From a virus: DNA of 22,181 nucleotides. A program made the position numbers and the translations under genes. The first letter of the stretch is position 1; each line of letters begins with the position of its first letter. The DNA lies in IMG/VR virus record IMGVR_UViG_3300046329_000062, positions 1-22,181 of that record. One strand, given 5' to 3'. Positions 11,685-19,124 of this stretch are shown here, in pieces. Below the pieces are notes generated by a model. The model did no database searches, was not told the DNA's origin, and saw only the letters and a program-made list of their open reading frames with translations.

Positions 11685-11947
11685 AAAACCAATTACCAAA
11701 CAATAAATTGCCAGCCGTTCACCCCGGTGAATTTTTAGCGGAAATATTAAAAGATACTTCAATGACACCAACTGTTATTTCACGTAATATTGGCGTACCA
11801 GTTGTTAAAATAATTAGTATTTTAAAATGTAAAAGCCCGATTAATGATCAATTAGCTTTATCTTTTGGCAATTATTTTGGTCAGTCTAAACAATACTGGT
11901 TAAATTTACAAACTGCTTATGACTTAAAAGTTAATTCATCAAAATGA
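11681..11947 (+). CDS. HigA-like helix-turn-helix protein (orphan antitoxin-type regulator)
   Basis: An 88-residue protein with the HigA/VapI layout: VHPGEFLAEILKD near residue 14, an XRE-type helix-turn-helix (TPTVISRNIGVPVVKIISIL, then INDQLALSFGNYFG), and the family ending YWLNLQTAYDLK. HigA normally sits next to the HigB ribonuclease, but no HigB-like ORF is adjacent. Instead it overlaps ninG upstream and a Panacea-domain gene downstream, each by 4 bases. It probably binds DNA as a regulator, or works together with the Panacea protein. Confidence 0.9.
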   Translation: MKNQLPNNKLPAVHPGEFLAEILKDTSMTPTVISRNIGVPVVKIISILKCKSPINDQLALSFGNYFGQSKQYWLNLQTAYDLKVNSSK

Positions 11948-12456
11948 TTTATTCGGCAAAATCAATTGCTAATGAGTTTCTTAATCTTGCTCAAGAAAAA
12001 GGAGAGGAAATTAACTTAATGAAACTTCGCAGTTTGGTTTACTATGCCCACGGTTGGTATGTAGGAATGACGGGTAAAAGATTAATCAACGAAGAGATAA
12101 AAGCAGGTAAATTTGGTATTGTTATTAATTCTTTATATCAAGAGTTTATAAAATATGGTGCAAGTCCAATTGAAAAAAAAGCAGCTGAAAAAGTAATTCA
12201 GTTTGGTGGTTTTACTATAAATGAAGTGGGCACTCCAACAGACAATGAAATAAAAAAGTTTATTAAAAATGTTTGGAATGCTTACGGTAAATTTACTGCT
12301 ATTGCATTGTTTGATATGACGCACGCTGTAGGAACTCCGTGGGACAATACTATTAAAGATAGCGAAACAATTAATTGTGATATTCCTTTTGAATTAATTA
12401 AAAGTCATTTTGAACAGGCAGTTGAAAATTTAAGGAATAAAAAATCTATTGTTTGA
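11944..12456 (+). CDS. Second Panacea-domain (DUF4065) protein
   Basis: A 170-residue protein with the Panacea pattern: SAKSIANEFLNLAQEKGEEI, core LRSLVYYAHGWYVGMTGKRL, FGIVINSLYQEFIKYG, and the late motif LFDMTHAVGTPWDNT. It is a clear paralogue of the protein at 470-949. It is translationally coupled (ATGA) to the HigA-like gene, so the pair could act as a split form of an HTH plus Panacea antitoxin. No candidate toxin lies immediately downstream, because the next gene is convergent. Its last 27 bases overlap the end of the M15 peptidase gene on the other strand. Confidence 0.87.
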   Translation: MIYSAKSIANEFLNLAQEKGEEINLMKLRSLVYYAHGWYVGMTGKRLINEEIKAGKFGIVINSLYQEFIKYGASPIEKKAAEKVIQFGGFTINEVGTPTDNEIKKFIKNVWNAYGKFTAIALFDMTHAVGTPWDNTIKDSETINCDIPFELIKSHFEQAVENLRNKKSIV

Positions 12457-12840
12457 TTTTGGTACTACTTTTTGTAAGTGTACCCAAGTCTTAGTGTATT
12501 TAAAGTCTTCAACATAAAGCCCGTTATCTTCCAATGCTTTTAAACCCGCTGGTGTTTTTAGCCAACGTTGTAATATTTGTTGTCTGTCTTGAATGTCCAC
12601 TGCATTGCCCATCATGTGATGGCTTCGTTTAGCCGAGCCTTTAATACTTGCATTAATTGCTTTAGTACGATATCCACTAGATACCACCAATAGTATGTTG
12701 CCGTTGTCTTTCTCAAAAGCTACCCATAATGCATTAACTTTAATAATCAATACTTCGGCATTAATTAAGTGTTCTTCTAGTATTTCGCTGGCAGCAATAG
12801 GTTTTTTATTACGTGAGAAATATTCTTGTTTAGTAATCAT
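12430..12840 (-). CDS. M15-family peptidase, endolysin
   Basis: A 136-residue protein with the M15 zinc-peptidase signature SxHxxGxAxD (Ser73, His75, Gly78, Ala80, Asp82) after SSGYRT, and a distal WVHLQ with His121; His75, Asp82 and His121 are the expected zinc ligands. M15_3 enzymes cleave peptide stems in peptidoglycan, so this is the likely endolysin. There is no signal peptide, so release would depend on a holin, and the gene directly upstream is a holin candidate. The ribosome-binding site is weak, and the start overlaps the preceding gene's stop. Confidence 0.9.
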   Translation of the reverse strand: MITKQEYFSRNKKPIAASEILEEHLINAEVLIIKVNALWVAFEKDNGNILLVVSSGYRTKAINASIKGSAKRSHHMMGNAVDIQDRQQILQRWLKTPAGLKALEDNGLYVEDFKYTKTWVHLQKVVPKSNNRFFIP

Positions 12841-13073
12841 TTTTGTTTAAACAGTTCAAATAACGAAACAATGCCTGCACCTAATCCTGCACAGACTGTA
12901 CCCACGGTAACAAGCATACGCCAGCCACCTTGTGCTTTGTCTAATACTTCTTTCATAGACTTAAGCGTTTCGTTTTGAGCATCAAGTTTATTATTTACAA
13001 TATCGTTTTGTTTTGTAAGCATTGCGACTTGTGCTTTCAATTCGCCAAAGTCTTGGGGATTTATTTCCGACAT
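12837..13073 (-). CDS. Putative holin with N-terminal coiled coil and one membrane segment
   Basis: A 78-residue protein. Residues ~8-48 form a charged helix (LKAQVAMLTKQNDIVNNKLD, LKSMKEVLDKA). Residues ~50-74 form one hydrophobic segment (WRMLVTVGTVCAGLGAGIVS), with a short lysine-ended tail. This layout resembles XhlA-type holin-associated proteins. Its place between two cell-wall-related genes supports a lysis role. It could instead be a spanin-like or accessory protein. The ATG follows AGGACT and overlaps the end of the gene before it. Confidence 0.7.
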   Translation of the reverse strand: MSEINPQDFGELKAQVAMLTKQNDIVNNKLDAQNETLKSMKEVLDKAQGGWRMLVTVGTVCAGLGAGIVSLFELFKQK

Positions 13074-13474
13074 AAAAAAAGTCCTGCTAAAATAGTTTCA
13101 GGTGTGTAGCGGTGTTGAACGGGTAAGTCTAAAACATAACTAACTAGTTCGTGGCAGTAAAAATAACGCGGGTCATTCTTGCGATTAGGTAATATGAATA
13201 CTGTTAAACCAAATAAATCATACGCTGCACCATCTACTAAACCGAACCTTGCAAGTACATCGTCGGCTTTAGAAGGTACAGGACACCAAAGAAATTGTTT
13301 GTTGTACTCATCATCTACTGACGATAAGAACACTCCTTTAAATGGTGACGCTTGTAGTACTTTATCACCCACACGTACTGCACTGTGTGAGTATTGCGAC
13401 ACAAGGCGTTCACGATTTATCGTTGCAGACAAACCCGTACCCTTTTTAAAGCCGACGTATACTCGCGTACTCAT
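13061..13474 (-). CDS. Permuted-papain (NlpC/P60-like) cysteine hydrolase
   Basis: A 137-residue protein. The order His then Cys marks a circularly permuted papain-like fold: YSHSAVRV with His30, then YDLFGL, then RYFYCHELVSYVL with Cys107, and a closing YTPETILA. Proteins of this kind (DUF830/YiiX/YebB-like) cleave amide bonds, in phages most likely in peptidoglycan or during tail penetration. It sits between the fibre genes and the holin, suggesting a second lysis enzyme or a virion hydrolase. The ATG follows AGAGGTTAAG. Confidence 0.75.
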   Translation of the reverse strand: MSTRVYVGFKKGTGLSATINRERLVSQYSHSAVRVGDKVLQASPFKGVFLSSVDDEYNKQFLWCPVPSKADDVLARFGLVDGAAYDLFGLTVFILPNRKNDPRYFYCHELVSYVLDLPVQHRYTPETILAGLFLCRK

Positions 13475-13924
13475 TTACTTAACCTCTAACTTTTCCGCTT
13501 CGTCAAACAATGCGTCCACTTGCTCTGGCGTCATTTTTAAAGCAGTCGTCATTTTAATTAAGAACGGATTGTTACGCATATAGACTTGTGAATACTCAAG
13601 CCAGTTTTTAGCCAGTGCTTTTTCTTTAACATCAGTCATTGAGTTAATAGCCGCTTCAATCTTATCTAAAACCCCAGCAGCTATCAATGCTTCACGTCCC
13701 GCACGGATACTTACAGACCGTGTTGCACGTCGTGCAGCAATGGCTTCCGCTTCTTTCTTTTTATATTCAACTTCGTATGCTTTGTATTCAGCACTACCTT
13801 CAGCAAAGTGAACTGGAGCATTGGGTTGTGCAGTAATTTGTGCGTGATGCTCATCACTCATTAAAGTTTTAATAAAGCCGTTTACTGCAAATGGTAAGTT
13901 TGATTTTGTAATGTAGTTTTTCAT
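13475..13924 (-). CDS. Fibre-associated small protein (tail fibre assembly-type)
   Basis: A 149-residue protein from ATG 13924; the frame could begin at a TTG at 13936, but the ATG has a GGATAA upstream. The C-terminal half (SIRAGREALIAAGVLDKIEA, WLEYSQVYMRNNPFLIKM, ALKMTPEQVDALFDEAEKL) matches a pattern found in small phage proteins encoded just after tail fibre genes. They are thought to help fibre folding or attachment. The middle is a charged helix (YEVEYKKKEAEAIAARRATR). It lies directly after the second fibre gene. Confidence 0.7.
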   Translation of the reverse strand: MKNYITKSNLPFAVNGFIKTLMSDEHHAQITAQPNAPVHFAEGSAEYKAYEVEYKKKEAEAIAARRATRSVSIRAGREALIAAGVLDKIEAAINSMTDVKEKALAKNWLEYSQVYMRNNPFLIKMTTALKMTPEQVDALFDEAEKLEVK

Positions 13925-13928
13925 ATAA

Positions 13929-14681
13929 TTATCCAATGTAGGTTATTGTCATTTTACCTGTGCCTGCAATTGTATTGTTTTGTGCACCAATATAGATACC
14001 TGCATTTATTACTTGACCTGCTGATACATTTATTGTTGCTGAGTTTTTAACAAAACCCGCAGTAGCAGAATCTAAAGAATAAGAAATACTTCCGAAGCCA
14101 AAACTATCTACTGCAAGTGTATACATATTTGGGGTAGTACTCGCCCAACTTGCAATCGCTGAAGTCTCTACAATAATTTTACCCGCTCTCTGTGCTGTAT
14201 AAGTTGAATAAATTGCAGTTGAATTAAAAGTGCTGTTTGTAAAAGAACCCGATAAATTTTCAGAATAACCGTTCGCAATTAACGCCCAATTCGTACCTGT
14301 CCAAGCAAACACTTCTTGATTACTATTCGTTAAAATTACTTTTGGGTTAGCTTCTGTGGGGGCTAATGTTGGTGCGACTACTGATGCGAATGTGCCGTAA
14401 CTTTGTGGTGAGTAATTCGGTAGTTTTTGAATAGCACGTAATAACTGACTATTATCGGCTGGGTCAAAAGTAAGCCCTGCTTTTTCAATGATTATTCTTT
14501 TATCAAAAATAATTTCATTGTAAATTTCTGCGACGTTTTTTGATGCTGTTGCTGCTGATGTACCATCTGTTAAACCAACAACTGATGTTCCAGCATACGG
14601 TGCGATTGTATTCGGCCCGATTAAAAATTGACCCGTCGGCCCGACACCTGTAATACCATCAACTAATGATGTAATTGCCAT
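13929..14681 (-). CDS. Tail fibre or receptor-binding protein
   Basis: A 250-residue protein rich in Thr, Ser, Ala and Asn. The N-terminal ~95 residues (ITGVGPTGQFLIGPNTIAPY, IYNEIIFDKRIIIEKAGLTF, SQLLRAIQKL) resemble the region of phage fibre proteins that lists initial settings before a beta-rich tip. The C-terminal ~120 residues are strand-like (STAIYSTYTAQRAGKIIVET, GKMTITYIG) and could form a trimeric receptor-binding head. The ATG follows AAAGGAAAG. It is the last fibre gene of the operon, so probably the distal part. Confidence 0.75.
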   Translation of the reverse strand: MAITSLVDGITGVGPTGQFLIGPNTIAPYAGTSVVGLTDGTSAATASKNVAEIYNEIIFDKRIIIEKAGLTFDPADNSQLLRAIQKLPNYSPQSYGTFASVVAPTLAPTEANPKVILTNSNQEVFAWTGTNWALIANGYSENLSGSFTNSTFNSTAIYSTYTAQRAGKIIVETSAIASWASTTPNMYTLAVDSFGFGSISYSLDSATAGFVKNSATINVSAGQVINAGIYIGAQNNTIAGTGKMTITYIG

Positions 14682-14713
14682 ATTTGCTTTCCTTTTTAAA
14701 ATTTATTAATTTA

Positions 14714-15475
14714 TTAATTTGCTGATAATTCTATCCACTGTTGAATTTGCCCACCCGCTGAACTGTTGTATAAATAAGTACCACCGGCAGGGATAGTCGC
14801 TTCCAGTGTGCCATAGTATACATATCCTGCCGATGTTGCCGCATAACGACTACACACAATAAGCCCACCGACATAAAGCGAATGTATAAAATTAACACCG
14901 CCCACAACATTAACAATAACGATTAAGTCAGTATTTGTTGTATTTGTATAGGTAACGTCCTGTTGTCTTGTTGCTGTTACATCTTTATATGTTCTAACTG
15001 GCAGAGCGTTAGCTATTTGCGTATTTGCAATGGTTGTTGCAATATTTGATACTGCCGTTTTAATTGCACCAGTATTGTTTATTGCGTTTAATAAACTGCT
15101 AGGTGTTACTAATTTAGTAGCAGATACGCCATCAATTACTTCTTGATTAGTTGCTATTGCACTTGATATTTGGTTATTTGATATATTTTTAATTGCAGTA
15201 TTAACTGTACCTGTGCTATTTATTGAACTTAATAATGAAAACGGTGTTACTAATTTATAAGTATTAACGCCGTCGGACACTTCGGTAGGCGATGCTATGT
15301 TATAATTATATTTACTATCAAATGAATTATTAGATAAGTTCGTGATAGCAGTATTAACATTGCCATTGTTTATAGAATACAATAATCCGCTAGGCGTAAC
15401 TAACAAAGTAGTAGATACGCCATCGGCAGTCTGCTGGTTGCTTGCATTTGAATCGGGTGTATGTACTTTAGTCAT
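14714..15475 (-). CDS. Tail fibre protein with three internal repeats
   Basis: A 253-residue protein. Three repeats of roughly 33 residues occur at ~18-50, 68-101 and 115-145. They share the form DGV-x-T-x-K-LVTP-x-SLL-x-SIN-x-TG-x-V-x-TAI-x-NISNN, with period ~47-50. The DGxxTxxxVTP core is typical of phage fibre shaft repeats. The C-terminal ~85 residues (RTYKDVTATRQQDVTYTNTT, then a Gly/Tyr-rich end) look beta-stranded. It overlaps the gp48-like gene by 4 bases. A 32-base AT-rich gap separates it from the next fibre gene. Confidence 0.85.
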   Translation of the reverse strand: MTKVHTPDSNASNQQTADGVSTTLLVTPSGLLYSINNGNVNTAITNLSNNSFDSKYNYNIASPTEVSDGVNTYKLVTPFSLLSSINSTGTVNTAIKNISNNQISSAIATNQEVIDGVSATKLVTPSSLLNAINNTGAIKTAVSNIATTIANTQIANALPVRTYKDVTATRQQDVTYTNTTNTDLIVIVNVVGGVNFIHSLYVGGLIVCSRYAATSAGYVYYGTLEATIPAGGTYLYNSSAGGQIQQWIELSAN

Positions 15476-16464
15476 TCTTGAGCGTATCCAACAATTGTAT
15501 TATTTATTTCAATCGGTATATTAAAATTAAATGGATAATAAGACAAGTCTATTGATTGTGTCAATTTGTAAATAGTTATAATATTGTCGTTTATATCAGT
15601 CAAATAATCAAAATCAGCGGGTAATGGGTCATTAAACGCAATTAAGCGAACTTTTGAGAATAATTTAATATTGTTTATATCGGTTACGTCGCCGTGATTA
15701 TAAAATATAGGTTGATATACTTTAGGCTGTGGTTGTTCTGGTAGATTGTATCCGTTACAAAGACTGTAATTAATAGAAGCTGGCAAGTGTTTACTCATTA
15801 AACACTCAATGATATTAATTTTTGTTTCGTCTTGAATAGTCAATGACTGCCCCACTCCACCCGTCCACCCGCCGACTGTACTATGATAAATAATAGGGCA
15901 GTAAGGCAAATTAGTGGGTATTAGCGGTTCAGTAATACCAGTAACACACACCCCACCTGATACCATCAATGGATTTCCAGCACCTCCAGTCCAGCCTCCA
16001 ACTGTTGAATGAATTGTAGACTCTGTTATTTTTAAATTAGTGCAAGCCGTTGCTGTTTGTAATAAATCCTCTAATTGACTAATTGTACTGATACCAATGC
16101 TTTTACGTGCAGTACATACTTGTGCCTGCCTACCTGCTAAATCCGTCGGATAAGACTTAGCACACCCGCTGGGCAGTCCATATTCAGCTTCAAACTCATT
16201 GATTAATTCAATTGAACCACACGCCAAACTTTCTTTTTGAAGTTTACACATAGCACTTTCAAAACCGCTTAAAAGAGAACCGAAAGCAGTGTGTAAAGCC
16301 ATTTTTAAAGGACTTAAGCAGTCCCACAGTTTACCCGTGGGTTCTAATCTTTTAGCAACTAAAGCATAATCACTGGGCTTTTTTACTTCGCATAAATTAT
16401 ATTCTTGTGCTTTAGCAAAACTGTTGCAGTCGCTTTGTTGTTTATTGCAGTCATTTATTGCCAT
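15472..16464 (-). CDS. Mu gp48-like (YmfQ/DUF2313) baseplate protein with extended C-terminus
   Basis: A 330-residue protein. Residues ~30-140 match Mu gp48/YmfQ (LVAKRLEPTGKLWD, then ELINEFEAEYGLPSGCAKSY, then GRQAQVCTARKSIGISTISQ). It links the baseplate wedge to the fibre. The Mu protein is near 200 residues, so the last ~150 residues are an extension. It contains a duplicated HSTVGGWTGG motif (residues 152 and 194) and ends in strand-rich sequence. The ATG overlaps the J-like gene by 10 bases. Confidence 0.85.
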   Translation of the reverse strand: MAINDCNKQQSDCNSFAKAQEYNLCEVKKPSDYALVAKRLEPTGKLWDCLSPLKMALHTAFGSLLSGFESAMCKLQKESLACGSIELINEFEAEYGLPSGCAKSYPTDLAGRQAQVCTARKSIGISTISQLEDLLQTATACTNLKITESTIHSTVGGWTGGAGNPLMVSGGVCVTGITEPLIPTNLPYCPIIYHSTVGGWTGGVGQSLTIQDETKINIIECLMSKHLPASINYSLCNGYNLPEQPQPKVYQPIFYNHGDVTDINNIKLFSKVRLIAFNDPLPADFDYLTDINDNIITIYKLTQSIDLSYYPFNFNIPIEINNTIVGYAQE

Positions 16465-17522
16465 AGAATTACTCCTAAAGCTCCAATTTCAAATACTGGG
16501 GCTTGTGCAATAAAAGTTAAAGGCGAAGTCGGCATATTTAAAGTGTGGTCAAACTCACCTTGTCCGCTACTAATTGCCTCTGATATATGAGACAAAGGCA
16601 CAGTAGCAGCGGGGGAGGCTTCACGATAAAGCAAGTCTTTTAATTCTTCGGTTACATTATTGCGAACATTTATATCAGCATTCTGGTTTAATGTAATGTT
16701 AAAATCAATCGTTTTTAAAGTCGGCGGAAACACGTAAACATTTGAACCCACTGGCGTAAATTGTGCTAAATGTATCAGCATTTGATTGATACGCGATTGA
16801 GTGGGTACAATGCCGTCGTTATCCTCTGCAAAGACTAAACCGACTGTACCATTACCGTAAACCGTCGGTAAAATCCACACTCGCGTAACACTTGCACTTA
16901 AACTAAACGCCCAGCGTTCCCAGTCTGATTTAGTACCTGCACCGGGCGGATTTCTTAATCTTAATAAAGTTCTTGCACGTAATCCATCGTCGCTTTCTTC
17001 TTCGCTGCCTCCACTTATTCCGCTAGTACATACTGTTGAATTAGTCAATCCAACGATAGGCTGTAAAGGCGTTAATTGGGCTGTGTATGTAATGTTTCCG
17101 ATACTGCCAACGTTTAAACAAATTACGTTTATATTTGCAGTTAGTGTATTGTCTAAAATAATTGATTGTGTTGTTTGGTACTGAATACCACTTGTTGAAG
17201 TGAATATTGTACCTAATGGTATACTTGTACCACTTAAACCATCTACTTTTACACACCCGATAGCAGCGGTCGCTGGTAAACGATTAACGCCGTAACTTTC
17301 AGCAATTTGTGTTAAATATTTGGTTGTTGCAGTCGTAACAAATAATTGACGACTTAACCAGTTTAACGTACTGTATAAGCCATCAATTAATCCAGCCCAT
17401 ATTTTAGCAAAAACACCCAAGACACTAAACCGCATTCTTGCGTCGGTATTAGGTATTAATGCCTCAATTTGACTAATTGCTTGGTTGTTTAGTTCTGTTA
17501 ATGTGGGTCTGATAATTGGCAT
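16455..17522 (-). CDS. Baseplate J-like protein (Mu gp47/P2 J family)
   Basis: A 355-residue protein matching Baseplate_J. The N-terminal helices RPTLTELNNQAISQIEALIP and FAKIWAGLIDGLYSTLNWLS are followed by LTQIAESYGVNRLPATAAIG. Next come strand-rich repeats (GTIFTSTSGIQYQTTQSI) and the conserved GGSEEESDDGLRARTLLRLR and GAGTKSDWERWAFSLSASVT. It forms the baseplate wedge of contractile tails. Spacing to the Z-like gene upstream is 3 bases. Confidence 0.95.
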   Translation of the reverse strand: MPIIRPTLTELNNQAISQIEALIPNTDARMRFSVLGVFAKIWAGLIDGLYSTLNWLSRQLFVTTATTKYLTQIAESYGVNRLPATAAIGCVKVDGLSGTSIPLGTIFTSTSGIQYQTTQSIILDNTLTANINVICLNVGSIGNITYTAQLTPLQPIVGLTNSTVCTSGISGGSEEESDDGLRARTLLRLRNPPGAGTKSDWERWAFSLSASVTRVWILPTVYGNGTVGLVFAEDNDGIVPTQSRINQMLIHLAQFTPVGSNVYVFPPTLKTIDFNITLNQNADINVRNNVTEELKDLLYREASPAATVPLSHISEAISSGQGEFDHTLNMPTSPLTFIAQAPVFEIGALGVILWQ

Positions 17523-17525
17523 AAT

Positions 17526-18167
17526 TTATTGTGTTAGTCGTTTTAAATGATGTGCTAAACGCTTTGGTAAATGCTCGGCTGTTTTTAATCTAAGGTTGTT
17601 TATTACTTTTTCACTGCTAAACGCTTTAGAAACACTCGGTCCAGTCAGTAATTTAATATCGTCTTTATATAACTCAAAACCGCCTTTAAATTTTATTTGT
17701 TTTTTAGTTTTAATTGATAAGCCATTTTTTTCTTTTGCGTGTCTTGCACGAATAACAACTAAACCTTTCATAAAAAAAGCGTGTGGTATTTTTTTACGTC
17801 CATTTTTTACTTTTACTGATATACCACCGCCTGATACTAAGTTTATTTTACCGCGTACCCGTTTAATTATCTGCCTTTTACCATATCGTAGTGGTGAAAA
17901 TTCTTTTAAGTTTACTCGTTTTGAATTAGATGTAATTTTAGCTTTTAAATTTGTTTCACTTGCAAAGTTTTTAGTTAATGTTTTACCGATTTTAGGTACA
18001 CTCATATTGTACCCCTCGGCTTTAATCAATCTTGACGTTGCTGTACTGGATACTCTAACTGTATCGTTGATTGATAGCTTTATTACTTTTGATTTAATAT
18101 TTTTACTAATAAAAATAACGTTTTTAAATACTTGATCAATGTTTGATTTTATTGACACATTAGGCAT
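17526..18167 (-). CDS. Minor tail protein Z-like
   Basis: A 213-residue basic protein. A TTG at 18179 would add four residues, but the ATG at 18167 has GAGGTG just upstream and is preferred. The general layout resembles phage minor tail protein Z (GPZ): an N-terminal helical part with TATSRLIKAEGYNMSVPKIG, a middle VNLKEFSPLRYGKRQI, a strand with GGGISVKVKNGRKKIPHAFF, then RARHAKEKNG and LLTGPSVSKAF. Z proteins help join or finish tails. In Mu-like phages such a gene is usually not found between gp46 and gp47, so its place here is unusual. Confidence 0.7.
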   Translation of the reverse strand: MPNVSIKSNIDQVFKNVIFISKNIKSKVIKLSINDTVRVSSTATSRLIKAEGYNMSVPKIGKTLTKNFASETNLKAKITSNSKRVNLKEFSPLRYGKRQIIKRVRGKINLVSGGGISVKVKNGRKKIPHAFFMKGLVVIRARHAKEKNGLSIKTKKQIKFKGGFELYKDDIKLLTGPSVSKAFSSEKVINNLRLKTAEHLPKRLAHHLKRLTQ

Positions 18168-18639
18168 TGCACACCTCAAAATTACTTACGTCCCACGCGT
18201 ATTTAAACCGCCAAAACTGGCTAGTATTATTAGGTTGTTGAACCTCAATTTTAAGTTTTAACTGTTTACTACCACACCCATCGTAACTGGCTTCTACAAC
18301 TACATCGCTGGCTATGCCGTCATCAATTAACCAGTCCAGTGATTTTTTAGCATACTGTTTAGCTTTATTGAGTGTTTCTTGTGTTGTATTACTGTTTTTT
18401 AATAACCATAAATAACTGCCAAACTCGCCATCATTGCCGATTTTACTGCCCCACCAGCCTTGCTGGTCGCTGGCTTCACCATTGGGTAAAGTATCACCTG
18501 CCCTTGCCCTTGCGTTCGTAAACAATGACAATGCAATGGCATTTTGTAAGTCGTTACCCAGCACTAAATCACCGCAAGATACTTTTAAATCAAAGCATTG
18601 TTCTTGAGTGCAATTGATAATTAAAGCTAAATCACTCAT
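18160..18639 (-). CDS. Mu gp46-like baseplate protein
   Basis: A 159-residue protein matching phage GP46: an N-terminal strand, DLQNAIALSLFTNARARAGD, QQGWWGSKIGNDGEFGSYLW, then AKKSLDWLIDDGIASDVVVE. The GWWG and GSYLWLL motifs are diagnostic. It belongs to the W/gp25-type baseplate wedge proteins. It overlaps gp45-like upstream by 4 bases and the Z-like gene downstream by 8 bases. Confidence 0.92.
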   Translation of the reverse strand: MSDLALIINCTQEQCFDLKVSCGDLVLGNDLQNAIALSLFTNARARAGDTLPNGEASDQQGWWGSKIGNDGEFGSYLWLLKNSNTTQETLNKAKQYAKKSLDWLIDDGIASDVVVEASYDGCGSKQLKLKIEVQQPNNTSQFWRFKYAWDVSNFEVCNA

Positions 18640-19124
18640 TGAGACGCCCCAGTATTCACTCCACCGCCGTAATCGTTGCCGTTGTTTTGTGGGTGTGTAT
18701 GGTTTTGTAAACTAATTGAACCCGCTTTTACATCGCCTGTAGCCTCAATTCTACCGTTTACTTGAATATTTGAATTAATAATTAATTTATTACTGGCTGG
18801 GTTTATTTCAATATCACCGTTCTTTTTAAACGTAATTGTAGTAATCCCCGCGTCTGTTTTAGCGTACATTTGTGCTTCACCTTTATTAATCAAAGGTCTG
18901 TTTTGCTTATCAATAAAACTAATTAGTACGCTGTGGTCGCTATGCCCATTTACATTTAATACAATCGCTTCGGTTACATTGTCAGGCGGGACTGCATTAA
19001 ATCCATAAGTCTGTACAACTTCTACATCGTCTTGTATGTCATCGCTGGTACACTCAATAGACGCTTGAATGCTAGGCGTGTCTAGTTTTAACATTCTTAA
19101 TATTGCACGTTTAACGTAATTCAT
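18636..19124 (-). CDS. Mu gp45-like baseplate spike protein
   Basis: A 162-residue protein with a gpV/gp45 layout: an N-terminal OB-like region (VVQTYGFNAVPPDNVTEAIV, SVLISFID), a beta-helical middle (ITFKKNGDIEINPASNKLII) and the C-terminal LQNHTHPQ, whose HxH motif binds iron at the tip of the P2 V and Mu gp45 spikes. It pierces the outer membrane at injection, fitting a Gram-negative host. The ATG follows AGGGGTGA and overlaps the hub gene by 4 bases. Confidence 0.9.
   Translation of the reverse strand: MNYVKRAILRMLKLDTPSIQASIECTSDDIQDDVEVVQTYGFNAVPPDNVTEAIVLNVNGHSDHSVLISFIDKQNRPLINKGEAQMYAKTDAGITTITFKKNGDIEINPASNKLIINSNIQVNGRIEATGDVKAGSISLQNHTHPQNNGNDYGGGVNTGASQ

Noticed and set aside
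11681-12456. Classical HigBA toxin-antitoxin module
   Set aside because: No HigB-like toxin flanks the HigA-like gene; neighbours are NinG and a Panacea protein.
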